Source of the DNA: DATMNI01 sp035570275
GTDB taxonomy: Bacteria > Acidobacteriota > Terriglobia > Bryobacterales > Bryobacteraceae
Assembly (NCBI GenBank): GCA_035570275.1
Contig: DATMNI010000315.1
Coordinates: 1 to 21,846, forward strand
Direction of reading: 5' to 3'
Length of the DNA: 21,846 nt
Shown here: positions 6,317-14,092 of the stretch, piece after piece
Position numbering within the stretch: the first letter of the stretch is position 1
Layout: the number at the start of each line of letters is the position of its first letter
The notes under the pieces: generated by a model
What the model saw: only the letters and a program-made list of their open reading frames with translations
Database searches by the model: none
What the model was told of the DNA's origin: nothing
Translations under genes and position numbers: made by a program

Positions 6317-7921
6317 TTACCCCCGCTTCAACATCTCTCGTGCGCAATTGAACCCCGGCGCGCCCATCACACCGCCGCCGGGGTGCGCGCCCGATCCGCA
6401 CAGGAACAGCCCCTTCACCGGCGTCCGGTAACGCGCCCATCCGGCCACCGGCCGCATCACGAACATCTGGTCCAGGCTCATCTCGCCGTGGAAAATGTTG
6501 CCGCCGGTAATGCCGAACCGGCGCTCCAGGTCGAGCGGCGAAAGCACCTGCCGGTGCTCGATAATCCGGCGGATGTTGGGCGCGTATTCCTCGATCAGCG
6601 CGATCACGCGGTCGCCGAACGGCTCGCGCAGGTCGTCCCACGTGCCTTCGCGCAACGTGTACGGCGCGTATTGCAGGAAGATCCCCATGATGTGCTTACC
6701 GGCGGGCGCCAGCGACGGGTCGTACATGGTCGGAATGGTCAACTCCAGCAACGGGCGCTCCGACGCGCGGCCGTACTTGGCGTCGTCCCAGGCCCGCTCC
6801 ACGTACTCGATGCTCGGGCAGATATGCATGGTGGCGCGGTGATGCGGGCCTGCTGCACCGGGCGGCGCTCCGGGGCGAGTTCCCGGGTAGGCGGTGAACT
6901 CGGGCAGCCCGTTGAGCGCCAGGTTGATCTTGCAACTGGTGCCTTCGATGCGAAAGTGGCGGATGGCGGCGACGAAATCGGGTTCCAGATCGCCGGCGTC
7001 CAGCAGGCGCAGGAACGTCACCTTAGGGTCGAGATTGGATGCCACCATCGCGGCTTCGATCTCTTCGCCGGTTTCCAACACCACGCCTTGCGCGCGCCCG
7101 CTTCGCACCGTCACCTTGGCCACTGCCGCGTTGACGCGAATTGATACGCCCTTGGCGCGTGCCGACGCGGCCATCGCCTCTGCCACCGCGCCCATCCCAC
7201 CGCGCACGAAGCCCCACAACCCGCGGTGTCCGGCCACCCCGCCCATGCAATGATGCAGCAGGATGTAAGCCGTGCCCGGCGACCGCGGCCCGCCATTGGC
7301 GCCGATCACGCCATCGGTGGCCAGTGTCACCTTCACCTGTTCGGACTCGAACCATTCGTCCAAAAAATCGGCCGCGCTCTGCGTGAAGATTTTGACCAGC
7401 GCCACTACGTCCCCGGCGCCGAGCCCGCGCATCCGGCCCACCAGCTTCAGGTAGTCGACGAAATCCATTCCGGTGCGCGGCGGGAAGTTCGGGGGCGTGG
7501 TCAGCAGAAGGCCTTCCACCACCTGCGAGATGCGTTCGAGCAAGTCTTCGTAGGCCGGGTAGACCTCCGCGTCGTGGTGCGAAAACTTGGCGATCTCCGC
7601 TAACGTCTTAGCCCGGTCCTGCCACATGAAGAAATGACGGCCATCCGGAAATGCCGAGAAGAATGCCGGATCCTTGGCGTCCACGCGGTAGCCATAGCGC
7701 GGCAGTTCCAGTTCGCGGACGATGCGTTCCTGCAGCAGGCTGGTGAGATAGGCCGCGGTGGAAACCCGATAGCCCGGCCAGATCTCTTCGGTCACCGAGC
7801 ACCCGCCCACCAACTCGCGCCGCTCCAGCACCAGTACCTTGCGCCCGGCGCGCGCCAGGTAAGCGGCGGTCACCAGCCCGTTATGTCCGCCGCCCACAAT
7901 CACGGCGTCGTATTTAGCCAT
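6317..7921 (-). CDS. FAD-dependent oxidoreductase, phytoene desaturase/PYROXD2-like
   Basis: 534 aa from ATG 7921 (GTG 7933 would add four residues; ATG is preferred, with AAGTGAG seven bases upstream). The N-terminus YDAVIVGGGHNGLVTAAYLA is the Rossmann dinucleotide fold with GxGxxG at residues 10-15, and LERRELVGG supplies the FAD ribose-binding acid. The C-terminus has CGSGAHPGGGVMGAPGFN, the second FAD-binding motif of the amine oxidase/phytoene desaturase superfamily. Length and the GGCSVTEEIWPGYRVSTAAY region resemble the animal PYROXD2 group rather than carotenoid desaturases, and no carotenoid genes are nearby. The substrate is unknown. It lies downstream of glgB on the same strand, 106 bases away across a repeat, so co-transcription is possible but not shown. 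Confidence 0.83.
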   Translation of the reverse strand: MAKYDAVIVGGGHNGLVTAAYLARAGRKVLVLERRELVGGCSVTEEIWPGYRVSTAAYLTSLLQERIVRELELPRYGYRVDAKDPAFFSAFPDGRHFFMWQDRAKTLAEIAKFSHHDAEVYPAYEDLLERISQVVEGLLLTTPPNFPPRTGMDFVDYLKLVGRMRGLGAGDVVALVKIFTQSAADFLDEWFESEQVKVTLATDGVIGANGGPRSPGTAYILLHHCMGGVAGHRGLWGFVRGGMGAVAEAMAASARAKGVSIRVNAAVAKVTVRSGRAQGVVLETGEEIEAAMVASNLDPKVTFLRLLDAGDLEPDFVAAIRHFRIEGTSCKINLALNGLPEFTAYPGTRPGAPPGAAGPHHRATMHICPSIEYVERAWDDAKYGRASERPLLELTIPTMYDPSLAPAGKHIMGIFLQYAPYTLREGTWDDLREPFGDRVIALIEEYAPNIRRIIEHRQVLSPLDLERRFGITGGNIFHGEMSLDQMFVMRPVAGWARYRTPVKGLFLCGSGAHPGGGVMGAPGFNCAREMLKRG

Positions 7922-7937
7922 TCGGACGCTCACTTAC

Positions 7938-8023
7938 CGGTGGCCAGTGGCCGGTGGTCAGTGGCTGGTGGCGCCACGTCTTTTTTCCGGGGTCCGGCCA
8001 CTGCCCACCAACCACCGGCCACG
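7938..8023. repeat. GGTGGCCAGTGG-type repeat forming an imperfect hairpin between glgB and the oxidoreductase gene
   Basis: The left part contains tandem variants of the unit CCGGTGGCCAGTGG (7938-7971). The right part (7998-8023) carries complementary units (CCACTGCCCACCAACCACCGG), here CCACTGCCCACC plus AACCACCGG. A T6 run is in the loop on the plus strand. It may attenuate transcription leaving glgB or simply be a dispersed repeat. Confidence 0.55.
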
Positions 8024-8027
8024 GTCT

Positions 8028-10205
8028 TCACACCTTCTTAAACACCACCACGCTCAACGGCGGCAGCGTCACCGCGATGCTGTGAGGCCGGTTATGCATC
8101 GGAATTTCCTGCGACGAAAGACAGCCTCCGTTCCCCATATTCGACCCGCCGAACATCTCCGAATCGCTATTCAGGATTTCCTGGTAGAAGCCCTCCTCCG
8201 GCACACCGAACTGGTAGCCCTGCCGCGGCACCGGAGTGAAGTTGCAGCACACGATAATGAAATCCTTCGGGTCCTCGGCGCGGCGAAGGAATGCGATGAT
8301 CGAATTATTGACGTCGTGGAAGTCCACCCATTCGAAACCGGAATAGTGGAAGTCCACCTGGTACAGCGCCGGGTTCTGGCGGTACAGGCGGTTCAGTTCG
8401 CGCACCAGCGCCTGGAGTTTCCGGTGCGGTTCGAACTCCAGCAGTTCCCACCGTATGCCGTGGTCGTGGTTCCACTCTTCGCGCTGCCCGATATCCTGGC
8501 CCATGAAGAGCAGTTTCTTACCCGGGTGCGTCCACATATATGCCAGGAAAGCCCGCACGTTGGCAAACTGGCGCCACTCGTCGCCCGGCATCCGGTTCAG
8601 CAGCGACCCTTTGCCGTGCACCACTTCGTCGTGCGAAATCGGCAGCACAAAATTCTCCGTGAAGGCGTACAGCAGGCTGAACGTAATGCTGTGGTGGTGA
8701 AATTTGCGGTAGATCGGATCGTTGGAGAAATAATCCAACATATCGTGCATCCAGCCCATGTTCCACTTCATGGTGAAGCCCAGGCCATTGAGATACACCG
8801 GCTTCGAAACGCCCGCGAACGCGGTGGATTCCTCGGCCACCGTGAACGCCCCGGGCACCGCGTGCGCCAGTTCGTTGAAGCGGCGGAGAAAATCGATGGC
8901 CTCCAGGTTCTCGTTGCCGCCGTACTGGTTGGGAATCCACTCGCCCGACTTGCGCGAATAATCCAGATACAGCATGGACGCGACGGCATCCACGCGCAGC
9001 CCGTCGATGTGATATTCCTTCAGCCAGAAGAGGGCGTTCGAAATCAGAAAAGACTTTACTTCATTGCGGCCGTAGTTGAAAACCAGCGTGCCCCAGTCCC
9101 GGTGCTCGCCCTTGCGCGGGTCGGCATGCTCATAAAGCGCGGTGCCGTCGAAAAACACCAGGCCGTGCGCATCCTTGGGGAAATGCGCCGGCACCCAATC
9201 CACAATCACCCCGATCCCCGCCAGGTGGCACTCGTCCACGAAGTGTTGGAAGTCGTCCGGCGTGCCGAAGCGCGAAGTAGGGGCGAAGTAACCGATCACC
9301 TGGTAGCCCCACGAACCGGAAAAGGGATGCTCCATCATGGGCAGCAACTCGATGTGCGTGTAGCCCATGCGCTTCACGTATTCCACCAGCTTCACCGCCA
9401 TCTCACGGTAGGTCAGCGTCTGGCCCATAGGTCCGCGCATCCACGATTCCAGGTGCACTTCGTAGGCGGCCACTGGCGATTTCAGCAGCTCCGTCGTCCT
9501 GGGGCGCGTCCCCATCCACTCGGCGTCGTGCCACTGGTACTTGTGGATGTCCCACACCACCGAGGCCGATTTCGGCGGCGTCTCGCAGAAGAATGCGAAC
9601 GGGTCGGCCTTCAATTGCTGATATCCGGCGAACCGCGACCGCACGTTGTACTTGTAGGCCGCGCCTTCACCCAGGCCGGGCATGAAGATCTCCCAGATGC
9701 CGCCATCGCGCCGCCGCATCGGGTGGCGGCGGGTATCCCAATCGTTGAACTCGCCGGCCAGCGTGACGCAAAGGGCGTTGGGGGCCCAAACCGCGAACCG
9801 CACCCCGCGCGCGCCGCCGGTCTCCGCGAGGTGCGCCCCCAGCGTGCCCCAGGCTTCGTGCAGCGTGCCCTCGGTATAGAGGTACAAATCGGAGGCCGAT
9901 AGCTGCGGGCCGAACCGGTACGGGTCGTCAAGCTCCACCTCGCGCCCGTCCCATAGCCGCGCTACCAGCCCGTAGGCCTGCTGTTCGCCTTCGATCGACA
10001 CGCAGAAGTAACCCTGCGCATGCTCCTTGACCATAGGGAACCGCTGGCCGCCGGTCTGCACCGCCGCGGTATCGGCCTGCGGCAGGAACGCGCGCACCTC
10101 CCATCGGGGCTTGCCGTTCTTCTTGCGGATGCCGTGCGGTCCCAAAATGCGGAATGCATCGCCATGATATCCGCCCACGATTGCTTCAATCTCTTCGCCA
10201 GTCAT
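8028..10205 (-). CDS. glgB: 1,4-alpha-glucan branching enzyme (GH13)
   Basis: 725 aa from ATG 10205, close to the usual 728-730 of GlgB; the frame extends 39 codons further upstream but that part is shadowed by the divergent gene. The enzyme cuts alpha-1,4-glucan and rejoins the piece by an alpha-1,6 bond, making branched glycogen in the cytoplasm. An N-terminal beta-domain (about 1-105) and CBM48 (about 110-205, with GVRFAVWAPNA and GEFNDWD) precede the GH13 barrel. Catalytic residues are in the expected places: nucleophile D406 in GLRVDAVASMLYLDYSR, acid/base E458 in TVAEES, and D526 in ISHDEVVHGKGS, followed by a C-terminal all-beta domain. Other GH13 motifs (YEVHLESW, DWVPAHFP) are intact. 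No other glg gene is next to it. AGG sits five bases before the ATG as a weak ribosome binding site. The start is 19 bases from that of the divergent deaminase gene. Confidence 0.96.
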   Translation of the reverse strand: MTGEEIEAIVGGYHGDAFRILGPHGIRKKNGKPRWEVRAFLPQADTAAVQTGGQRFPMVKEHAQGYFCVSIEGEQQAYGLVARLWDGREVELDDPYRFGPQLSASDLYLYTEGTLHEAWGTLGAHLAETGGARGVRFAVWAPNALCVTLAGEFNDWDTRRHPMRRRDGGIWEIFMPGLGEGAAYKYNVRSRFAGYQQLKADPFAFFCETPPKSASVVWDIHKYQWHDAEWMGTRPRTTELLKSPVAAYEVHLESWMRGPMGQTLTYREMAVKLVEYVKRMGYTHIELLPMMEHPFSGSWGYQVIGYFAPTSRFGTPDDFQHFVDECHLAGIGVIVDWVPAHFPKDAHGLVFFDGTALYEHADPRKGEHRDWGTLVFNYGRNEVKSFLISNALFWLKEYHIDGLRVDAVASMLYLDYSRKSGEWIPNQYGGNENLEAIDFLRRFNELAHAVPGAFTVAEESTAFAGVSKPVYLNGLGFTMKWNMGWMHDMLDYFSNDPIYRKFHHHSITFSLLYAFTENFVLPISHDEVVHGKGSLLNRMPGDEWRQFANVRAFLAYMWTHPGKKLLFMGQDIGQREEWNHDHGIRWELLEFEPHRKLQALVRELNRLYRQNPALYQVDFHYSGFEWVDFHDVNNSIIAFLRRAEDPKDFIIVCCNFTPVPRQGYQFGVPEEGFYQEILNSDSEMFGGSNMGNGGCLSSQEIPMHNRPHSIAVTLPPLSVVVFKKV

Positions 10206-10224
10206 GAGAACCTGATAGTCAAGT
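10206..10224. promoter_or_regulatory. Very short divergent start region between glgB and the deaminase gene
   Basis: Only 19 bases separate the two start codons. Both promoters therefore cannot fit here: one or both must lie inside the opposing coding sequence, or both genes have nearly leaderless transcripts. The minus strand reads TTGACTATCAGG and the plus strand CTGATAGTC, but no complete promoter can be assigned. Confidence 0.35.
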
Positions 10225-11160
10225 ATGGCTGATTTTCCGCTCGAAATTCCAAAAGCCGAACTGCATTTGCACCTGGAGGGCTCGGTGGAGCCGGAGACGC
10301 TGCACGAACTTGACCCCTCCACACCGGTTGAGGAATTCCGCGCCCTGTATTCCTACGCCGATTTCGACGCCTTCCTGCGCGCATTCGGCGCCATCGGCAA
10401 GCGCCTGCGAACGCCCGAGGACTACGGGCTCATCACCCGCCGCCTGCTGGAGCGTCTGGCCGCGCAGAACGTGCGCTACGCCGAAATCATTATCGCAGCC
10501 GGCGTGGTGATCTGGAAAGAGCAGGATTTCGCGCCGATCTTCGACGCCATCTGCGCCGCGGCGGCCGGATCGCCCGTGGAGGTCCGCTGGATTCTGGATG
10601 CCGTGCGCCAGTTCGGCGTGGACCACACCATGCGCGTCGCCGCACTGGCGGCCGAACGCGTGGACCGCGGCGTAGTCGCTTTCGGCATCGGCGGCAGCGA
10701 AGAGCGCGGCCCCGCGCAGTGGTTCACCGATGTTTTCGACTTCGCCAAACGCTCCGGCCTGCGCCTCACCGCCCATGCCGGCGAGAGCATGGGCCCCGAA
10801 TCGGTCTGGGCCGCGTTGAAGCTGGGCGCCGAACGGATTGGCCACGGTATCGCGTCGGTCCACGACCCCGGCCTGATGCGCCACCTGCGCGAGCGCGACA
10901 TTCCGCTGGAAATCTGCATCACCAGCAACCTGGTGACCGGCGTGGTCAAGCGCATCGAAGACCACCCCGTGCGGCGCCTGTACGACGCTGGCGTACCGAT
11001 CGTCTTGAATACCGACGACCCCGCCATGTTCCGCTGTACCCTGGTGGCCGAATACCAGCTAGCCGCCCGCCACTTCGGTTTCAGCGAAGCGGAACTACGC
11101 GGGATCGCGGAAAACGCCTTCCGCTACGCCTTTGGCGGCAGGCGCGGGGCAGGTGGTTAA
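10225..11160 (+). CDS. Adenosine deaminase-family enzyme
   Basis: 311 aa. All the zinc-site and catalytic signatures of the family are present: H14-x-H16 in AELHLHLEGS, HAGE (H184, catalytic E187), GHG (H207) and NTDDP (D264, D265). These hydrolyse the 6-amino group of a purine nucleoside. The protein is shorter than classical Add (about 330-350 aa). In bacteria, members of this size include adenosine, adenine and 6-aminodeoxyfutalosine deaminases (menaquinone pathway), which cannot be separated by eye, so no symbol is given. It starts 19 bases from the divergent glgB. Its last codons (GGRRGAGG-stop) run into a degraded family A repeat whose GTTAACC core supplies the TAA stop, suggesting that repeat insertion or erosion reshaped the C-terminus. 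Confidence 0.88.
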   Translation: MADFPLEIPKAELHLHLEGSVEPETLHELDPSTPVEEFRALYSYADFDAFLRAFGAIGKRLRTPEDYGLITRRLLERLAAQNVRYAEIIIAAGVVIWKEQDFAPIFDAICAAAAGSPVEVRWILDAVRQFGVDHTMRVAALAAERVDRGVVAFGIGGSEERGPAQWFTDVFDFAKRSGLRLTAHAGESMGPESVWAALKLGAERIGHGIASVHDPGLMRHLRERDIPLEICITSNLVTGVVKRIEDHPVRRLYDAGVPIVLNTDDPAMFRCTLVAEYQLAARHFGFSEAELRGIAENAFRYAFGGRRGAGG

Positions 11161-11162
11161 CC
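11146..11162. repeat. Family A repeat remnant overlapping the deaminase stop codon
   Basis: GGGGCAGGTGGTTAACC matches the end of the 130-bp element at 110-126 with one mismatch. TAA of GTTAACC is the stop codon of the deaminase gene. The rest of the element is not recognisable downstream. Confidence 0.55.
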
Positions 11163-11469
11163 GAGCGGCGCGCCCCAGAGGGCTCCCGGCTAGTCCTGCC
11201 GCCAGGCTTCCAACAGGTATATGCGGGTGGCGCGGCGGCCCAGCAGCGCGATTCGGCGGCTTCAGGTTCGAATCCTACCTGGGGAGCCATCAGAAATCGG
11301 CACTTCAATTGTGTACTTTACGGGCAACCCCAGTTCCACACTCGAACTCGCTTAGTAGCATCTGTGGGCACCTTCCCAAGGTCGGCAAACCGTCCGGACC
11401 TGGTCAGCCAGCGCCCTTTTCGCTGGAACGAAACGATCGCGTAACTCGCCGTTTGTTAAACTGCTCGAA
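11161..11469 (+). other. Intergenic stretch with repeat fragments
   Basis: No gene is seen. The first 35 bases (about 11163-11197) resemble the sequence right after the aminopeptidase stop (about 21239-21272): GCGGCGC(G/A)CCCC, then GAG, CTCC and GGC(T/C)AG in the same order. A tRNA-3'-end-like fragment is at 11263-11289. The remainder up to the M13 gene shows no clear promoter; GTTAAACT lies close to the ATG at 11470. Confidence 0.45.
11263..11289 (+). repeat. tRNA 3'-end-like fragment (T-arm plus acceptor-like end)
   Basis: CAGGTTCGAATCCTACCTG resembles a T-arm with the TTCGAAT loop, and is followed by GGGAGCCA, ending in CCA. The bases upstream do not fold into a D-arm, an anticodon arm and a matching acceptor at normal tRNA length: the nearest candidate 5' strand, GCCCCAG, is about 118 bases from the end. 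It is therefore treated as a tRNA-derived fragment or repeat. Pieces of it recur at 13787-13797 and, inverted, at 13811-13827. Confidence 0.5.
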
Positions 11470-13530
11470 ATGCGTCAGTCAAAAACGTTTGTCTCGCGCC
11501 GCGTCGCCGCTTCCCTGCTTTGCTTCGTCGCCCTGGTTATCCTGCCCGCCTGCCGTACAACGGCTCATTCCCCCTCCGCCGGCATCGATTTCCCGGGCAT
11601 GGATCGCTCGGTCGCTCCCGGTGACGACTTCTACAATTACGCCAACGGTGGCTGGAGCAAACTTACCGCCATCCCCACCGATAAATCGGCTTACGGCATC
11701 AGGATCGTACGTCAGGACGAGACCCGCAGAGACCTCCTGACCATCATTGAACGATCCGCCGACAACCCCGCCAATCGCAAGCTCGCAGACTTCTACAACG
11801 CCTACATGGACGAAACCGCCATTGAATCGAAGGGCGTCGGTCCGCTCCGCCCACAACTGGCTGTAATCGCCGCCATAGCCGACCGCCGTGGCCTCGCCCG
11901 CGTTCTAGGCTCCCGCCTCCGCGCCGATGTTGACGCAATCAACAACACAAACTTCCACACTGGCAACCTGTTCGGCGTCTGGATAACGCAGGGCCTCACC
12001 GACCCCGCTCACACCTACCCGTATCTGCTCCAGGGCGGGCTCGGGCTTCCCGACCGCGACTATTACCTTTCCGCCACCCCGCAAATGACAGCTCTCCGCA
12101 ACTTGTACCGCGCCCACATCGAAGCCATGTTGCGCCTCGCCGGCCTCACCGAGGCCTCGGCCCGCGCCGCTCGCGTCTTTGCTCTCGAAACTGCTATGGC
12201 AAGATTGCATGCCACGCGCGTTGAATCCGAGGATGTGCATGCGGTGGTTGCCTGGACACGAGTCGAACTTCTCAGCAAGGCACCGGGACTCGATTGGACG
12301 GAACTCCTCGACGCCGCCGGATTGAAAAACGTACCGGTGTTCATCCTCTGGCACCCCAACGCCGCCGCGGGACTCTCCGCGCTCGCCGCTACGCAACCTC
12401 TCGACGCATGGCAAGACTGGCTCACCTTCCACTCGATCGAAGACGCCGCCCCGTTCCTTCCCAGGGACTTTGTCGACGAGAGCTTCAAATTCCAGGACAA
12501 GGAGCTCAACGGTATCCCCGAACTGCGCCCGCGTTGGCAGCGCGGTGTCGATTTCACCAGCGATGCCCTGGGAGAGGCGCTTGGAAAACTCTACGCCGAA
12601 CGGTACTTCCCTCCCGCCACGAAAGCCAGGGTGCAGACCATGGTGGCGGATATTGTGAAGGCCTTCGACAAAAGGATCGACTCGCTCAGTTGGATGTCAC
12701 CGGAAACCAAGGCAAGAGCGAAACAAAAACTGGTGACGCTGAAGGTCGGTGTCGGCTATCCCGACCGTTGGCGCGACTACTCGGGTCTCGAAATAATTCA
12801 AGGCGATGCGTTAGGTAATGCCCAGCGCGCCAGCCTCTTCGATTACCGGCGGCACCTCGCCAAACTGGGCCAGCCAGTTGACCGGGGCGAGTGGTGGATG
12901 ACTCCGCAGACGGTCGATGCCGTCAATCTCCCTCTTCAGAACGCGTTGAACTTCCCGGCCGCCAGGCTCCAGCCCCCCTTTTTCGTTCCCAACGCGGACG
13001 ATGCGTATAACTTCGGCTCTGTTGGCCTGACAATCGGCCACGAGATCAGCCATTCCTTCGACAACCAGGGTGCCGAGTTCGACGCGGAAGGCAAACTCAC
13101 AAGCTGGTGGACGAAAGGGGATTTCGATCACTTCACCGCCGCTGGCGAAGCCCTCGCCAGACAGTATGACGGCTACAGGCCTTTCCCCGATCTGGCCGTG
13201 AACGGCCACCAGACGCTGAGTGAGAGCATCGCCGATGTGGCCGGACTCCTCGCCGCCTATGACGCCTACCGCTTCTCGCTCCACGGCAAGCCCGATCAAA
13301 GAAAAGACGGTTTCACCGGCGACCAGCGCTTCTTCATTAGCTTTGCCCAAAGCTGGCGCCGCAAATATCGCGATCCCGCACTGCGCGAGTTTATCGCTAC
13401 GGACGGGCACGCTCCGCCGCAATATCGCGCAGACACAGTACGAAACGTCGATGAATGGTATGCCGCGTTCGGGAGCACCGTGGGGCAGAAGCTGTACCTG
13501 AGTCCGACAGAGCGCGTAAGGGTGTGGTAG
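11470..13530 (+). CDS. M13-family (neprilysin/PepO-like) zinc metallopeptidase, predicted lipoprotein
   Basis: 686 aa. The N-terminus has a hydrophobic run ending LPAC, a plausible if imperfect lipobox, so the protein is probably anchored in the envelope facing the periplasm. The M13 N-terminal domain (DRSVAPGDDFYNYANGGW, about 45-60) is followed by the C-terminal catalytic domain: zinc site HEISH (H524, E525, H528), third ligand E585 and D589 in SESIAD, QPPFF and NADDAYNFGSVG just before the zinc helix, and a terminal VRVW. M13 enzymes cleave oligopeptides on the amino side of hydrophobic residues. The substrate-backbone motif usually written N-A-(F/Y)-Y reads D-A-V-N here (TVDAVNLPLQN), an unusual change that could alter substrate binding. 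The start at ATG 11470 lacks a clear ribosome binding site. It stands alone between repeat-rich gaps. Confidence 0.92.
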   Translation: MRQSKTFVSRRVAASLLCFVALVILPACRTTAHSPSAGIDFPGMDRSVAPGDDFYNYANGGWSKLTAIPTDKSAYGIRIVRQDETRRDLLTIIERSADNPANRKLADFYNAYMDETAIESKGVGPLRPQLAVIAAIADRRGLARVLGSRLRADVDAINNTNFHTGNLFGVWITQGLTDPAHTYPYLLQGGLGLPDRDYYLSATPQMTALRNLYRAHIEAMLRLAGLTEASARAARVFALETAMARLHATRVESEDVHAVVAWTRVELLSKAPGLDWTELLDAAGLKNVPVFILWHPNAAAGLSALAATQPLDAWQDWLTFHSIEDAAPFLPRDFVDESFKFQDKELNGIPELRPRWQRGVDFTSDALGEALGKLYAERYFPPATKARVQTMVADIVKAFDKRIDSLSWMSPETKARAKQKLVTLKVGVGYPDRWRDYSGLEIIQGDALGNAQRASLFDYRRHLAKLGQPVDRGEWWMTPQTVDAVNLPLQNALNFPAARLQPPFFVPNADDAYNFGSVGLTIGHEISHSFDNQGAEFDAEGKLTSWWTKGDFDHFTAAGEALARQYDGYRPFPDLAVNGHQTLSESIADVAGLLAAYDAYRFSLHGKPDQRKDGFTGDQRFFISFAQSWRRKYRDPALREFIATDGHAPPQYRADTVRNVDEWYAAFGSTVGQKLYLSPTERVRVW

Positions 13531-13635
13531 CCGAGCCGTTCCCCACATATCGGGAGAATTGCCTTCGACGCGGGAAGGCCTGGAGCAGGGTTCCGCAAGG
13601 TCACAGCGCCTCACAGCGAGTCGAATAGTCGAATT

Positions 13636-13796
13636 GGGCCCACGACTGCGAGTTCGAGACGTGTCCAAGCTGGGTGCCCACCGTGGACAAGCATCGGCGA
13701 CCAGCACGGATCACGCTGAAAACGACAGGCTTCACGGGTTCGATCACAGGGCCAACTCGGCTGCGAAAGTTCGAAACGTATCCAGACTGGGGAGCC
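13636..13796 (+). repeat. Two imperfect tandem copies of a unit containing GTTCGA(G/A)ACGT
   Basis: Copy 1 (13636-13680) reads GGGCCCACGACTGCG, AGTTCGAGACGTGTCCA, then TGGGTGCCCA. Copy 2 (13749-13796) reads GGGCCAACTCGGCTGCG, AGTTCGAAACGTATCCA, then TGGGGAGCCA. The period is about 115 bases and the spacers differ. The 3' ends resemble tRNA acceptor ends as at 11289. Confidence 0.6.
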
Positions 13797-13810
13797 AGAA
13801 TTCCCAAACT

Positions 13811-13827
13811 CCAGGTAGGATTCGAAC
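13811..13827 (-). repeat. Inverted copy of the T-arm-like fragment
   Basis: CCAGGTAGGATTCGAAC is the exact complement of bases 11265-11281 (GTTCGAATCCTACCTGG). It lies 13 bases after CTGGGGAGCCA (13787-13797), which is the direct copy of 11279-11289. The two halves of the fragment are therefore present here in opposite orientations. Confidence 0.55.
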
Positions 13828-13891
13828 TCTACTCGTCTCCTCCTGCAATCGTTCCAGGCAGATCTTGTTAGAACACTTGAAATTGGGATCG

Positions 13892-14092
13892 CTAGGATCC
13901 GAAAACTCGCTCTGGGTGTTGGCGGGTATATCGAATCCATGCTTCGTAAATGACAGATTTGCCGGGCCCGCGGTCGTCCAGAGCCCAAGCTCGCTGGTCC
14001 AACTCGTCAGCGCGTTTTTCGAGGCCCGCTCGCTTGACGATTTCGGATGGATCGCCGTCGGCTTCCGTCCGCCAGGCTAAAAGAGGGATCAT
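13892..14092 (-). CDS. Possible small ORF of unknown function (66 aa)
   Basis: The reading frame begins at ATG 14092, which overlaps the TGA ending the decayed isomerase frame in the pattern TGATG, typical of coupled genes. The protein is Arg/Glu/Asp-rich and polar (ADELDQRAWALDDRG, YEAWIRYTRQHPERVF), with protein-like codon use, unlike the repeat-derived frames nearby. No family is recognised. It could be the surviving end of a larger gene or a chance frame in decayed DNA; the latter is quite possible. Confidence 0.3.
   Translation of the reverse strand: MIPLLAWRTEADGDPSEIVKRAGLEKRADELDQRAWALDDRGPGKSVIYEAWIRYTRQHPERVFGS

Larger units (their letters stand above)
13531..13891. other. Repeat-rich non-coding stretch
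   Basis: No protein gene is supported. It holds two diverged tandem copies of a GGGCC..CTGCG..GTTCGA..ACGT..TCCA unit (13636-13680 and 13749-13796) and a rearranged version of the tRNA-like fragment seen at 11263-11289. Minus-strand open frames here are shadows created by the repeats. Confidence 0.5.

Noticed and set aside
7947..9902. Long plus-strand open frame (651 codons) opposite glgB
   Set aside because: It is a high-GC shadow of glgB, which has all catalytic residues; the opposing translation is His/Arg/Val-rich without domains.
10206..10322. 39-codon N-terminal extension of glgB
   Set aside because: It would overlap the deaminase gene start; the ATG at 10205 gives the normal GlgB length and catalytic residue numbering.
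11172..11289. A complete tRNA gene ending at GGGAGCCA
   Set aside because: The only 5' acceptor candidate (GCCCCAG) gives about 118 bases with a terminal mismatch, and no D-arm or anticodon arm can be folded between. Kept only as a tRNA-like fragment.
13611..13988. Minus-strand open frame with repeated FELSQ/LELAV-like segments
   Set aside because: The repetition comes from the tandem DNA repeats; frames over such repeats are not evidence for a protein.
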